From Bradyrhizobium sediminis (GTDB lineage: Bacteria > Pseudomonadota > Alphaproteobacteria > Rhizobiales > Xanthobacteraceae), in the NCBI RefSeq assembly GCF_018736085.1, contig NZ_CP076134.1:4102501-4166500 (forward strand): a DNA stretch of 64,000 nt. The letters run 5' to 3'. The notes under the pieces were generated by a model. It was not told where the DNA came from. It worked only from the letters and a program-made list of their open reading frames with translations, and searched no databases. The translations under genes were made by a program, and so were the position numbers. Positions 8,116 to 17,224 of the stretch are shown here, piece after piece. How positions within the stretch are numbered: position 1 is the first letter of the stretch; each line of letters starts with the position of its first letter.

Positions 8116-8943
8116 TCATGCGTTGGCGCCAAACCCCGCCTGCTGGAGACGCCTGCAGCTATCGGCAATATCGGCATCCGGTGTGTGCGAGATCACTTCC
8201 AGCATCGGCAGCTCGGTGCAGCCGATCTCCTTCATGACATCGGCAATGCCCGCCAGCGGAACGTCGCCGCATCCGAGGGGATCGTGCTTGTAGCTCTGCC
8301 GGGTCGTATCGGAGAAATGCACGAGGCTGACGCGGTCGCAGACGCGCTGCAATCCTTCCACGGGCGACTCGCCGATGAAATGAGCATTCGCCACGTCGTA
8401 GATGACGCGGATGCTGTCGTCCCCGTAACCATCGACGATGTTCATCAACGACTCCGCGTCCGGCAGGAACGCAAACGGCATGTTCTCGATCAGGAGCTTC
8501 GTGCCAACCTGCCGCGCCAGCGGCGCAAGCCGGTCCAGCGCGCGATAGAAATGGGAGACCATGCGGTCACGCGGCATCGGAAACAGCGGATTGGGCTTGC
8601 CGGGGCCGACAATGATCCCGCCGGCGCCGAGCTCACCGGCGCAGCGGACGAACTGAACCAGGAGATCGAGGGTATAGGCCCGCATTTCCTCCGCGGCCGC
8701 GGCGATATTCATGTCGACATTCGGCATGTTGACGGACACCAGCCGCAGCCGCGCTTCGCAGAGATTGCGCAGGCCGCGGAGCGAAGCGGCGTCGAGTTCA
8801 GCCGGCCAGAGATGGCCCGGAAAAAACATCAATTCGACGCCGCCGTAACCCTGGTCCGCGAGTCGCGCGACAGTGTCGGCGGCACTGCCGCCAAAGATGT
8901 AGGAGTATGTGTTCACGCCAAAGCCCGCGGCTGCGTCGGTCAT
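8116..8943 (-). CDS. Sugar phosphate isomerase/epimerase-like TIM-barrel protein
   Basis: This 275-residue protein belongs to the xylose-isomerase-like/AP endonuclease 2 TIM-barrel family, with FGVNTYSYIFGG at the start, GVELMFFPGHLW, a metal-binding-type LLIENM strand (about residue 155), IRVIYDVANAHF (about 182-193) and LVHFSDT (about 211-217). Members isomerise or epimerise keto-sugars and cyclitols or hydrolyse related adducts. The ATG overlaps the stop of the upstream FAD gene (ATGA, 8940-8943), which indicates translational coupling. It is the last gene of the leftward catabolic operon. The exact reaction is unknown. Confidence 0.75.
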   Translation of the reverse strand: MTDAAAGFGVNTYSYIFGGSAADTVARLADQGYGGVELMFFPGHLWPAELDAASLRGLRNLCEARLRLVSVNMPNVDMNIAAAAEEMRAYTLDLLVQFVRCAGELGAGGIIVGPGKPNPLFPMPRDRMVSHFYRALDRLAPLARQVGTKLLIENMPFAFLPDAESLMNIVDGYGDDSIRVIYDVANAHFIGESPVEGLQRVCDRVSLVHFSDTTRQSYKHDPLGCGDVPLAGIADVMKEIGCTELPMLEVISHTPDADIADSCRRLQQAGFGANA

Positions 8944-10664
8944 GCCTGTCCTCCTTGCCGCGCGGACGGCATTGCATCGGTCTGCGCGAGGTGACGCCCG
9001 GCGATGTAGCCGAATGTCAGAGCCGGCCCGAGCGTGATGCCGGGCCCTGGATAGTTTCCGTTCATGATCGAACCCATGTCGTTGCCACAAGCATAAAGGC
9101 CAGCGATCGGAGCGCCATTCTTGCCCAGGACTCTCGCATGAATATCCGTCTTGAGGCCAACGGCGGTGCCGAGATCCGCCGGATAGATGCGCAGCGCGTA
9201 GAATGGCGCTTGCTCGATCGGCGCGACGCAGGAATTGGGCAGGTGGCCGGCGTCGCCCAGATGGCGCTGATAGATCGTGCTGCCGCGCCCGAATTCCGGG
9301 TCGAGCCCCTGCCGTGCATCCGCGTTGTACCTGTCCACGGTCCCCGAGAGCGCCGACCTTTCGACGCCGATGGAATCGGCAAGCGCCTCGATGCTTGACG
9401 CCTCGATCAATTCGCCGCTCTCGACATATCGCCTGATCGGCCAAGTGAAAGGCCTGGTACGGCCGAGCCCGTAAGTCCAGAGAAACTGGCGGTCGCAGAC
9501 GAGGTGGAATGGCCGTTCCGCGGTGCCGTTGCCATCGGCAAGCATGGCGCGGACGAACTCGTGGTAGGATAGCGCTTCGTTGACGAAGCGCCTGCCCGAC
9601 GCGTTGACCGCAATCACGCCGGGCTTCGCCCGGTCGGTAACGGTATGCGGAAAGACACCTTGGCTGCCATCCGCGCGCCGGAACAGCGACGCGGGCACCC
9701 AATAGGCCGGATCCGCAACGCATGTGCCAATGTCAGCGCCGCCGGCCATGGCAAGGCGCAGACCGTCGCCGGTCCCGGCCGGCGACGTCGCGGAAATGGA
9801 ACCCGCGGCTTCAGGAAAGAAACGCTTGCGAAGCTCGGCATCATGGGAAAATCCCCCGGTCGCGAGCACGACGCCTCTGTGCGCGGCGATCGACCGGGCG
9901 CCGGATGGGCCTTTGATCCGCACGCCGCAGACGGCATCGCCGTCGATCAGCAACTGCTCGACGCTGGTGCCAAACAGGATGTCGACGTTTCGTGCGAGCA
10001 GCGAAACGTAGAGGCGCGCCGCCAGCGCGTTGCCGAGATGCAGCGTGGTGCCCCGGGGGGCGCGGAGCCGCTGCAGGGCATATTGCGAAATCAGGCGCAG
10101 CGAACGCAGGGTGGAACGAAGCGAACGCCCGATCTTGCGCAGGTGCGGAATGTCGAGCCGATTGACCATCATGCCGCCGAACAGCGTGAATTCCGGCAAT
10201 GGCGGACGCAGCCGCCCGAACTTCTCCCCCAGCCTTGCGCCGTCGAAGCTGACGGGCTCGAGCACGCGGCCTCCGGCCGTGGCGCCCGGCTTGTCCGGAT
10301 AATAGTCGGGATAGACCTTCACCGGCTGCAGCCGGATTTCGGTGTTCGTTTCGAGATATTCGATCGCCTCCGGGCCGCGCGAAAGAAAGGTCTCCCGCAG
10401 CTCGGCGTTTTCGATTTCGGGGACGGTGCTGACGAGATAGTCGGCGGCATCGGACCGACTGTCCGGCAAGCCTGCCCGCTTCATCAGGGCATTATCAGGG
10501 ATCCAGATCATCCCGCCCGACCACGCCGTCGTTCCCCCGACAAATTCGGTCTTCTCGATCAGGAGAACGCTCAGCCCCTCCGCGGCGGCGACAGCCGCGG
10601 CCGTCATGCCACCGGCGCCGGCGCCAATAACGATAACATCGTAGGCGTCGGAAGCCGGCATCAT
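8940..10664 (-). CDS. FAD-dependent oxidoreductase, fumarate reductase / 3-ketosteroid dehydrogenase-like
   Basis: The 574-residue protein has an N-terminal FAD Rossmann motif (VIGAGAGGMTAA, about residues 12-23), the VGGTTAWSGGMIWIP stretch, and the C-terminal family signature YACGNDMGSIMNGNYPGPG (about 528-546) followed by GPALTFGYIAGRH. These are features of the FAD_binding_2 group, which covers flavocytochrome c fumarate reductases and 3-ketosteroid delta1-dehydrogenases. The GNYPGPG ending resembles the ketosteroid-dehydrogenase branch, so it may desaturate a cyclic ketone. No signal peptide or haem motif is present. It sits between cupin and isomerase genes in a tight operon. The substrate is inferred only in general terms. 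Confidence 0.8.
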   Translation of the reverse strand: MMPASDAYDVIVIGAGAGGMTAAAVAAAEGLSVLLIEKTEFVGGTTAWSGGMIWIPDNALMKRAGLPDSRSDAADYLVSTVPEIENAELRETFLSRGPEAIEYLETNTEIRLQPVKVYPDYYPDKPGATAGGRVLEPVSFDGARLGEKFGRLRPPLPEFTLFGGMMVNRLDIPHLRKIGRSLRSTLRSLRLISQYALQRLRAPRGTTLHLGNALAARLYVSLLARNVDILFGTSVEQLLIDGDAVCGVRIKGPSGARSIAAHRGVVLATGGFSHDAELRKRFFPEAAGSISATSPAGTGDGLRLAMAGGADIGTCVADPAYWVPASLFRRADGSQGVFPHTVTDRAKPGVIAVNASGRRFVNEALSYHEFVRAMLADGNGTAERPFHLVCDRQFLWTYGLGRTRPFTWPIRRYVESGELIEASSIEALADSIGVERSALSGTVDRYNADARQGLDPEFGRGSTIYQRHLGDAGHLPNSCVAPIEQAPFYALRIYPADLGTAVGLKTDIHARVLGKNGAPIAGLYACGNDMGSIMNGNYPGPGITLGPALTFGYIAGRHLAQTDAMPSARQGGQA

Positions 10665-10691
10665 GCTTGGACCGCGCAGTTGAAGATGCAG

Positions 10692-11075
10692 CTAGTCGAC
10701 CTTGCCTTCGTCGGTGACCGGCGATGTGATCACCAGAAACACCAAATCGACCAGGCCCGAATTCGAGATGGCATGCTCGACGCCGGGCGGCAGGAAGATG
10801 AAATCGTGCTTGCGCACGACGTGGTTCTTGCCGGCGATTTCCATCAGCCCTTCGCCTTCGAGCACGTGATAGATCTGCTCCTGAACCCGATGCTTGTGCC
10901 TCGCGACATGCGCCATCGGCTGATACATCGAAATCCGGTAGTCGAGGTGACGCGAGCCCGCCGTCTCCGGCATCACCAGAGGCTTCGACAGGGCGCCGCC
11001 GAAGTGATTGGGAAATTCGCGCCAGGGTACTTCGGCGATGTTGCGGATGAAGGCGCCGCTACTTTCTGAGGCCAT
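10692..11075 (-). CDS. Cupin-domain protein
   Basis: The 127-residue protein is a single small beta-barrel cupin. Motif 1 includes HVARHKHRVQEQIYHVLEGEG (about residues 56-76; His residues for metal binding) and motif 2 includes FLPPGVEHAI (about 93-102). A GGAGGAGG ribosome site precedes the ATG. It could be a metal-dependent isomerase, dioxygenase or decarboxylase-like enzyme, or a regulatory cupin. It lies in the leftward operon with 27 bp to the FAD gene and 22 bp to the SDR gene, so it probably acts in the same pathway. Confidence 0.75.
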   Translation of the reverse strand: MASESSGAFIRNIAEVPWREFPNHFGGALSKPLVMPETAGSRHLDYRISMYQPMAHVARHKHRVQEQIYHVLEGEGLMEIAGKNHVVRKHDFIFLPPGVEHAISNSGLVDLVFLVITSPVTDEGKVD

Positions 11076-11097
11076 GGTCGTAATTCCTCCTCCAGGA

Positions 11098-11802
11098 TCA
11101 GGCGATCAGCGCGCCCCCATCGATATAGACGATCGACCCCGTCGCAAAGCCGATCGTCATGAACGCCAGGATCTGGCGCGCGATATCCTCACCGACGCCG
11201 ACACGCCCGACCGGCAGGCCGGCCGCCGTCTTCGCAAGCATGTCGCGGCGCGCTTCTTCCGGCATCGCGGCGCGGATCGGCGTATCGATAATCCCCGGCG
11301 AGACGGCATTGACCCGCACCGGCGCGAGCTCGAGCGCGAGGCTCCGGGCCAGCGATTCGATCGCGCCATTGGCGGCACCGACAATAGCGGAGTTCGGCCG
11401 TGGACGGACACTCAGGAATCCCGAGACCAGCGTCAGCGATCCGCCGGGGCGGATGTCGGCCGATCGAGCCACGCGCCAGGCGCCCCAGAACTTGCCTTCC
11501 ATGGTGGCGCGCACGTCTTCCATCGCGACCGTTTTGAACGGGCCGGTACGAAGCTGCGCCGCCGTGACGACGACGTGGTCGATCTGGCCGCAGGCGCGGA
11601 AAAGGCTGGCGACGCTCTCGTCACTGGTGACATCCGCCGGGATCGCCTTCATCCCTGATTTTTCCGCAACCGCATTGAGGCGGTCGGCATTACGGGAGGC
11701 AATGATGACATCGGCGCCTTCCCGCTTGGCGAGTTCGGCGGTCGCAAGACCGATACCGGACGAACCGCCGACGACGACGACCTTCTTGCCTGCAAGTAAC
11801 AT
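11098..11802 (-). CDS. SDR-fold protein lacking the catalytic Tyr-Lys pair
   Basis: The 234-residue protein has a clear SDR Rossmann fold: GGSSGIG for NAD(P) binding (about residues 12-18), a VTAAQL segment in place of NNAG, and LVSGFLS with the conserved Ser. Where YxxxK should follow, the sequence reads NSAIVGAANGAIESLARS, so the Tyr and Lys align with Val and Asn. The later VNAVSPGIIDTP and IDGG segments are normal. The protein may therefore use different catalysis, bind a ligand without catalysis, or be a structural partner. It sits in the leftward operon between the ThDP enzyme and cupin genes. Confidence 0.8.
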   Translation of the reverse strand: MLLAGKKVVVVGGSSGIGLATAELAKREGADVIIASRNADRLNAVAEKSGMKAIPADVTSDESVASLFRACGQIDHVVVTAAQLRTGPFKTVAMEDVRATMEGKFWGAWRVARSADIRPGGSLTLVSGFLSVRPRPNSAIVGAANGAIESLARSLALELAPVRVNAVSPGIIDTPIRAAMPEEARRDMLAKTAAGLPVGRVGVGEDIARQILAFMTIGFATGSIVYIDGGALIA

Positions 11803-11862
11803 GCTGTTTCCTCGATGTTATGTTGTTGGCGGGATAGAGAGCCGCATCGGCGCGGGTTTCGA

Positions 11863-13665
11863 TCAGGTCGGATCGAATCGCGTCCCGATGCCCGGCTTGC
11901 TTCGGCCGAGACCCGGAAGCTCCCAGATACCGGCGCCGGCGGGGTTGATGTCGGCGGCGATATCGACGTCGATCAGATAGGGCTTGTTGGCGGCGATGCC
12001 CTTGCGGATGGCTTCGCCGATATCGCCGGCGCGATCGACGCGGACGCCTTCGACGCCGCAGGAGCGCGCCATGGCGGCGAAATCCGGATTGTAACGCGCG
12101 CCAGTGGTCGGATCGTGGAAGTCGGTGGCGAGTTCGCGGCCGCCGAGATAGCCGCGCTGCAGGCCACGAATCGAGGCATAGGCGTAGTTGTTCCAGACCA
12201 CCCAGACCACCGGCAGATTATATTCGACCGCCGTTCCCAGCACATTGGCATGCATGAAAAACGCGCCGTCGCCGCACACCGATACGCAGGGCCGGTCGGG
12301 GGCCGCGAACTTCGCGCCCATCACGCCGGCAACGCCAAAGCCCATCGGACCGAACCCCATCGAACCGATCAGCGAGTCCGGCCGTTTCGGCTTGCAGAAA
12401 CTCAAGAGCCAGTTGTGGTGGACACCGATGTCGGAGACCAGGATCGCGTCTTCCGGCAGCGCCTTGTCGATCTCGAGCGCTGCGCGCTGCGGATTGATCG
12501 GCGTGGTGTCGTCGGAAAAACCGGGAGCGACGAACTTGTCCCATTCCTGGCGATAGGTGTCGATCTGCGCCAGCCATTTCTTGCGGGCATCGGCGCGCTT
12601 GGCGAGGTCGGCGCGGCGGTCGAGTTCGACATGAACCTGCCGCAAGAAGGTGCGCACATCGGCCATCAGGCCGAGCGCGACCGGATAATTGCGGCCGATC
12701 TCGTCGGGATCGATGTCGACGTGGATCAGCCGGGTCGGCGGAATGTTGAAGGAATAACCCGGGATCCAGGAACTCGAGGTGCGATCGTCGAAGCGCATCC
12801 CCATCGCCAGCAACACGTCGGCCTGGCGCGTCGCATGATTGGCCTGGTAATGGCCGGCGCGCGCGACGAGACCGAGCGCCAGCGGATGATTGCAGTCGAT
12901 GGCGCCGAGGCCCGAGGCGGACGCCGCTACCGGAATCTGCAGCCGCTCCGCGAGCTTCAGCAATTCCTCGGCCGCGCCGCCATAGCGCACGCCCTGGCCG
13001 ACGATCATGACCGGCCGTTCGGCGCCGAGCAGCATGTCGACTGCCTTCACCACGCCTTCGGGATCGGCGCCGCAGCGGCTCGAAATATTGCCGTTCCAGG
13101 CCTTCGCATTCGGCGCCTCTTCGGCAGCCGATTCCATGAAGACGTCGAAGGGAACATCCAGCACCACCGGCCCCGGACGGCCCGTCGTCATGGTCTTCCA
13201 TGCCTGCCGCACAGCGAGCGGCACCATCTCGCCGCGCGTCGGCTGGAACACCTTCTTGCAATAGGACCGCACCGTGGAGGGAAAGTCGGCCTGATAATGC
13301 CGGTACAATTCCTGGAACGCGCCGCGGTTGAACTGGCTGGTCGGCACGTTGCCGGTCACCGCCAGGAACGGCACCGAATCGAGAAACGCATTGCCGAGCG
13401 AGATCGGCAGGTTCGCCGAGCCGGGGCCGCAGGAGGTGAAGGTGGCGGTCGGCCGGCCCGAAACACGGTAATAGACGTCCGCCATGAAGCCGGCGACGCT
13501 CTCGTGATGCACCGAGATGGTCTTGAGTTCGTCGGAGCGCTCATAGAGCGCGTCGATGAACTGGATATTGCCGTGACCGCACAGCCCGAACACCTGCGGC
13601 ACTTTTTCCTGGATCAGATAATCGACGATAACCTGGGCGCCATTGAGCGTATTACCTGCCGCCAT
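11863..13665 (-). CDS. ThDP-dependent enzyme, acetolactate synthase-like
   Basis: The 600-residue protein has the three-domain ThDP (POX/ALS) fold. The N-terminal domain has the catalytic Glu in HHESVAGFMAD (about residue 55 from this start). A middle domain follows (about 190-330), and the C-terminal domain has the ThDP/Mg signature starting at CGDGAFFMHAN and ending WNNYAYASIRG. Such enzymes ligate or cleave 2-oxo compounds, and one branch (IolD, cyclohexane-1,2-dione hydrolase) opens alicyclic diketones. The ATG at 13665 is preferred over a TTG at 13689 because AGGAG precedes it. It heads the leftward operon opposite an IclR gene. It is probably not the housekeeping acetolactate synthase: no small subunit gene is adjacent and the context is catabolic. 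Confidence 0.75.
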   Translation of the reverse strand: MAAGNTLNGAQVIVDYLIQEKVPQVFGLCGHGNIQFIDALYERSDELKTISVHHESVAGFMADVYYRVSGRPTATFTSCGPGSANLPISLGNAFLDSVPFLAVTGNVPTSQFNRGAFQELYRHYQADFPSTVRSYCKKVFQPTRGEMVPLAVRQAWKTMTTGRPGPVVLDVPFDVFMESAAEEAPNAKAWNGNISSRCGADPEGVVKAVDMLLGAERPVMIVGQGVRYGGAAEELLKLAERLQIPVAASASGLGAIDCNHPLALGLVARAGHYQANHATRQADVLLAMGMRFDDRTSSSWIPGYSFNIPPTRLIHVDIDPDEIGRNYPVALGLMADVRTFLRQVHVELDRRADLAKRADARKKWLAQIDTYRQEWDKFVAPGFSDDTTPINPQRAALEIDKALPEDAILVSDIGVHHNWLLSFCKPKRPDSLIGSMGFGPMGFGVAGVMGAKFAAPDRPCVSVCGDGAFFMHANVLGTAVEYNLPVVWVVWNNYAYASIRGLQRGYLGGRELATDFHDPTTGARYNPDFAAMARSCGVEGVRVDRAGDIGEAIRKGIAANKPYLIDVDIAADINPAGAGIWELPGLGRSKPGIGTRFDPT

Positions 13666-13761
13666 TGCCTTACTCTCCTGCTCGCTCAACTACCCATGCC
13701 TGCGGCTCGTCTCCGACATTGCCGCCCGGCGCGCGAAACCTATTTCTCATAATACTGTACG

Positions 13762-13769
13762 TCAATTGA
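13762..13769. promoter_or_regulatory. Palindrome in the divergent ThDP-enzyme/IclR intergenic region
   Basis: TCAATTGA is a perfect 8-bp palindrome inside an AT-rich stretch (about 13742-13782) that differs from the GC-rich surroundings. It lies midway between the divergent ThDP-enzyme operon and the IclR gene, where the control region should be. A role as operator is inferred from position only. Confidence 0.3.
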
Positions 13770-13865
13770 TATTGTGGTATGCTCGCCGTCGACGCTGAAG
13801 AGGAAGATCAGGGCGCTGTTCAGCCGTTCCGATGGCCTGATAGAGTGCGGCACCGTCGCGTGGAG

Positions 13866-14771
13866 ATGAAATCTGTGAGACCGCGTACCAAGCCGAAGGC
13901 CAATGAAAAGCCAGCAAGCCCGCGCAAGGCTGCGATCGCCAAGCTGGTGAAACCTCCGCAGGCCGATATCGACGACGACGCGGACGACCGCCAGCGCGGC
14001 GGTGGCGTTCAGTCGCTCGGCCGCGCCTTCGCCATCCTCGAGGAAGTCGCGCGTCATCGTGACGGGATCGGGCTGGCAGACCTGAGCAAGCTGGTTGGCC
14101 TGCACAACTCCACCACGTTTCACCTTGCCAAGACCATGGTGTCGCTCGGCTATATCCGCCAGGAAAAGGATTCCAAACGCTACCGCGTCGGCCGGCCGCT
14201 GTTTGCACTGGCGGCGAGCGCGCTCGATGAAATCGAGATGGTGAATGTCGCCACACCGGTGCTCGAAGACCTTTCGCGCGAAACCGAAGAAAGTGCCCAT
14301 TTTGCGGTGCGAATGGGCGATGCCGTGGTGGTGATCGCCCGCACCAGCGGCCCCGGCGCATTTCAACTGACTGACCGCGTCGGTGTGGTACGCCCTGCCC
14401 ATTGCACCGCACTCGGCAAGATCATCCTCGCGTCGTTGCGTCCGGAGCAGTTGAAACGATTTCTCGAACGCGTCGACCTGAAACCATCGACCGAGAAATC
14501 GATCACCGACGTTCCGGCGCTGATGCGCGAAATCGCGGAGATCAAGCACAGCGGCATCGCCTTCGACGATGGCGAGTTCAATCCGGAAGTGCGGTGCATC
14601 GCCGTGCCGGTGATGGATTTTACCGGCCAGACCGTCGGCGCGCTTGGCATATCCGGCCCGATCTGGCGGCTTTCCATTCAGGCGCTGCAAAATCACGCCA
14701 AGACGATACGGGCTGCGGCCAATCGGCTGTCCGCCGAATTTGGAGCCAAAGATATCGCGAAATCCACCTGA
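13866..14771 (+). CDS. IclR-family transcriptional regulator
   Basis: The protein has 301 residues from the ATG at 13866. A basic, Pro-rich N-terminal tail (about residues 1-45) precedes a winged helix-turn-helix (about 47-110, with GIGLADLSKLVGLHNSTTFH) and a C-terminal effector domain (about 120-295, with TALGKIILAS and MDFTGQTVGALGISGP). An open frame continues upstream to 13779, so a longer form is possible. It is divergent from the ThDP/SDR/cupin/FAD/isomerase operon and just upstream of a Liv importer on its own strand, so it probably controls both and responds to the pathway substrate. Confidence 0.8.
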   Translation: MKSVRPRTKPKANEKPASPRKAAIAKLVKPPQADIDDDADDRQRGGGVQSLGRAFAILEEVARHRDGIGLADLSKLVGLHNSTTFHLAKTMVSLGYIRQEKDSKRYRVGRPLFALAASALDEIEMVNVATPVLEDLSRETEESAHFAVRMGDAVVVIARTSGPGAFQLTDRVGVVRPAHCTALGKIILASLRPEQLKRFLERVDLKPSTEKSITDVPALMREIAEIKHSGIAFDDGEFNPEVRCIAVPVMDFTGQTVGALGISGPIWRLSIQALQNHAKTIRAAANRLSAEFGAKDIAKST

Positions 14772-14918
14772 GGACGAAGCCGGCGCCCGCATTTGGCGTT
14801 GACAGGAACCTCCGCGTCCGGAAATATCATCCGACAATAGAAAAACGTCTCTCACATTCTCGCATACGCGGATTGAAGGGGGACATCGCGGAAAACGCCC
14901 TTTGGGAGGAGACCAACG

Positions 14919-16163
14919 ATGACCCGCTACAGCCGACGTACACTTTTGAAGGGGGGCGCCGCCTTTGCCGGCGCATCGGCACTTGGCTTTCCGGCGATCG
15001 TCCGCGCCCAGGCCAGCACGATCAAGATCGGCCATGTGACGCCGCTGACCGGATTTCTCGGCGCGATCGGCAGCTATGCCCAGCTGGGCGTGAAACTGGC
15101 TGCGGAAGAGATCAATCAGGCCGGCGGCATCATGGGCAAGCAGATCGACCTGATGTCGGAAGACTCGGTCAATCCCGCCACCGCCGCTACCAAGGCGCAG
15201 CGCATGCTCGAGCAGGACGGCGCCGTGGTGCTGCTTGGCGAAATCTCGTCGGCATCCTCGCTCACCATCATGCAGGTCGCCGAACGCAACAAGAAGGTGT
15301 TCTTCTCGACCGGTGCCCGCTCCGACGCATTGCGCGGCAAGAGCTGCAACCGCTACTCCTTCCACTGCGACATCCCGAACACGGTGATGGTCAATGCCGT
15401 CGGCACCGCGCTGCTGCAAAAAGGCATGGTGAAGGACAAGAAGTTCTTCACACTCACCGCCGACTACATTTTCGGCCACGACCTGCTGAAGGCGGCCAAG
15501 ACCTTCTTCGCCGCCAACAATGCCAACCTGATCGGCGACGAATTGATCGCGACCGACGTCACCGACTTCAGCCCCTATCTCCTGAAGATCCGGCAGGCCA
15601 AACCGGACGTGGTGTGCTGCAACCTTGCCGGCAATCAGGTGACCAACCTGGTCAAGCAATATGCCGAGTTCGGATTCCCCTACCCGCTGGTCGGCTTCAA
15701 TCTCAATACCGGCGATGCCTGGGCCGCCGGCGAGGGCAATCTCAGCGGCACCTGGCCGACCGTCTGGTATCACACGCTCGACAATCCCGCCTCCAAGGCC
15801 TTTGTCGCCGCCTTCAGCAAGAAATACGGCAAGCCCCCGGAAAACCACGCCTGGATCGACTACATCACGCTGAAGCTGCTGGCGCAGGCGATGAACGAGC
15901 TCAAGTCGACCGACAGCGAAGCGCTGATCGCACATTTCGAGAAGCAGACGCAGTTCGACATCATGAAGGCCCGCAAGGGCTATTTCCGCAACTGGGACCA
16001 CCAACTGGTTCAGGAGGCCTACCCGTTCACGGTGAAGCCGAAGAACGAGATGAAGGACAAGTGGGACATGCTTGTGCTCGGCGACGCCGTACCGGTGCCG
16101 AGCGAGCCGCTGGAAAAGATCTACCCGACCAAAGCGCAGAATCCCTGCGAGATGAAGGCATAG
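14919..16163 (+). CDS. ABC transporter substrate-binding protein (Liv type, Tat-exported)
   Basis: The 414-residue periplasmic type I binding protein has a twin-arginine leader (YSRRTLLKGG, cleavage near residue 31 after VRAQA). The mature part opens with IKIGHVTPLTGFLGAIG, the hallmark of the branched-chain amino acid/amide binding family. GGGAGGAG precedes the ATG. It is the first gene of an importer completed by a LivH-type permease and a fused LivM-LivG-LivF protein. A strong terminator-like hairpin after it probably lowers expression of the membrane genes relative to the binding protein. The ligand is unknown but is probably the substrate of the adjacent catabolic operon. Confidence 0.88.
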   Translation: MTRYSRRTLLKGGAAFAGASALGFPAIVRAQASTIKIGHVTPLTGFLGAIGSYAQLGVKLAAEEINQAGGIMGKQIDLMSEDSVNPATAATKAQRMLEQDGAVVLLGEISSASSLTIMQVAERNKKVFFSTGARSDALRGKSCNRYSFHCDIPNTVMVNAVGTALLQKGMVKDKKFFTLTADYIFGHDLLKAAKTFFAANNANLIGDELIATDVTDFSPYLLKIRQAKPDVVCCNLAGNQVTNLVKQYAEFGFPYPLVGFNLNTGDAWAAGEGNLSGTWPTVWYHTLDNPASKAFVAAFSKKYGKPPENHAWIDYITLKLLAQAMNELKSTDSEALIAHFEKQTQFDIMKARKGYFRNWDHQLVQEAYPFTVKPKNEMKDKWDMLVLGDAVPVPSEPLEKIYPTKAQNPCEMKA

Positions 16164-16200
16164 CGCACCGCTTCGCGCGCTTGACTTCGTTGGCGTCAAC

Positions 16201-16234
16201 GGCGCCGGCACCAAAGGGCCGGCGCCGCTTTTTC
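16201..16234 (+). terminator. Intrinsic terminator/attenuator after the binding-protein gene
   Basis: A perfect 9-bp GC-rich stem (GGCGCCGGC 16201-16209 with GCCGGCGCC 16218-16226) is followed by GCTTTTTCT. It lies between the binding-protein gene and the permease gene of one transporter, a usual place for partial termination. Confidence 0.75.
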
Positions 16235-16262
16235 TGGAGCCATTTCCGTTCCGATTGAATCG

Positions 16263-16328
16263 AAACGAGGCTCTATCTCTCGTTTGACGCGTTTTCCTCA
16301 CGCGAGCCGGTGCTTCGCTGGAAAACGC
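16263..16328. repeat. Tandem inverted repeats, dispersed-palindrome type
   Basis: There are two consecutive hairpins: AAACGAG/CTCGTTT (16263-16269, 16279-16285) and GCGTTTTCC/GGAAAACGC (16289-16297, 16320-16328). Together with the terminator they fill the 185-bp gap before the permease. The form resembles short palindromic intergenic repeats common in Bradyrhizobium-type genomes; family membership is from memory. Confidence 0.5.
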
Positions 16329-16348
16329 TCTAAGGCAGCGGAACACAT

Positions 16349-17224
16349 ATGCAGTTCGGGTTTTTGCTGGAGCAGGTGGTGAATGGCCTCGTGCTCGGAG
16401 GCTATTATCTGCTGATCGCGCTCGGGCTGTCGCTGATCTTTAGCGTCGGCGGCGTGGTCAACCTGGCGCATGGCGCGTTCTATGCGCTCGGCGCCTATGT
16501 CTCGGTCGAAATCACCAAGTATCTCGGCTTCGGGCCCGCCGTGGTGCTGTCGCCGATCGCGGTCGCGATGCTGGGCATCCTGTTCGAACGGTTCATCCTG
16601 CGCCGCTTCTATACCGCCGATCCGATCCTCAGCCTGCTGGTGACCTTCGGCCTTGCCATGGTCGCCGAGCAGGCGATCCGCATCGTCTGGGGCGCGCCGC
16701 CGCTGTCGGCGTCGATCCCGCCGGTGTTTCGCGGCTCCGTCATCCTCGGTGATTTCCTGTTCTCGCGCTATCGCCTGCTGATCCTTGCCGTGGTCGCGGC
16801 GATACTGCTCGCGGTCTGGCTGCTGCTGCACAAGACCTCGTTCGGCCGCGTGGTGCGCGCCGGCATCCAGCGGCCGGACATGGTGGCCGCGCTCGGCATC
16901 CGGCTGCAGCCCTACATGACCGCCATCGTCATGCTCGGCGTCGGCATGGCCGCGATGGGCGGCGCGTTCTTTGCACCGATCACCATCGTGCACCCGGCGA
17001 TGGGCGCCGAGATCATCACCGTCGCCTTTGTCGTTGTCGTGATCGGCGGCCTCGGCAGCTTCTGGGGCGTCGTGCTCGCCGCCATGCTGGTCGGCGTCGT
17101 GCGCGGCATCACCATCCATTTCGCACCCGCCGCTGGCGAAGCATCGATCTACATCCTGATGTTCCTGATCCTGCTGGTGCGGCCGCGCGGCCTGCTGGGC
17201 GAGCGTATCGAGAAATTCGAATGA
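16349..17224 (+). CDS. Branched-chain-type ABC transporter permease (LivH family)
   Basis: The 291-residue integral membrane protein has about eight hydrophobic segments. Its family markers are GLSLIFSVGGVVNLAHGAFYALGAY (split here by a loop) near residues 27-52, and the cytoplasmic coupling segment GRVVRAGIQRPDMVAALGI (about 168-186). It forms one half of the membrane channel. Its stop overlaps the start of the next gene (ATGA, 17221-17224), which is a LivM-LivG-LivF fusion, so the complete importer needs only this gene, the fusion and the upstream binding protein. Confidence 0.88.
   Translation: MQFGFLLEQVVNGLVLGGYYLLIALGLSLIFSVGGVVNLAHGAFYALGAYVSVEITKYLGFGPAVVLSPIAVAMLGILFERFILRRFYTADPILSLLVTFGLAMVAEQAIRIVWGAPPLSASIPPVFRGSVILGDFLFSRYRLLILAVVAAILLAVWLLLHKTSFGRVVRAGIQRPDMVAALGIRLQPYMTAIVMLGVGMAAMGGAFFAPITIVHPAMGAEIITVAFVVVVIGGLGSFWGVVLAAMLVGVVRGITIHFAPAAGEASIYILMFLILLVRPRGLLGERIEKFE

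Noticed and set aside
11863..13665. Housekeeping acetolactate synthase (ilvB)
   Set aside because: No regulatory-subunit gene is adjacent and the operon is catabolic, so the gene is called only as an acetolactate synthase-like ThDP enzyme.
11815..13752. Long plus-strand frame opposite the ThDP-enzyme gene
   Set aside because: Antisense shadow; the ThDP enzyme on the minus strand has full motifs.
13740..16346. Long minus-strand frame opposite the IclR and binding-protein genes
   Set aside because: Antisense shadow of two recognised genes with no family features of its own.
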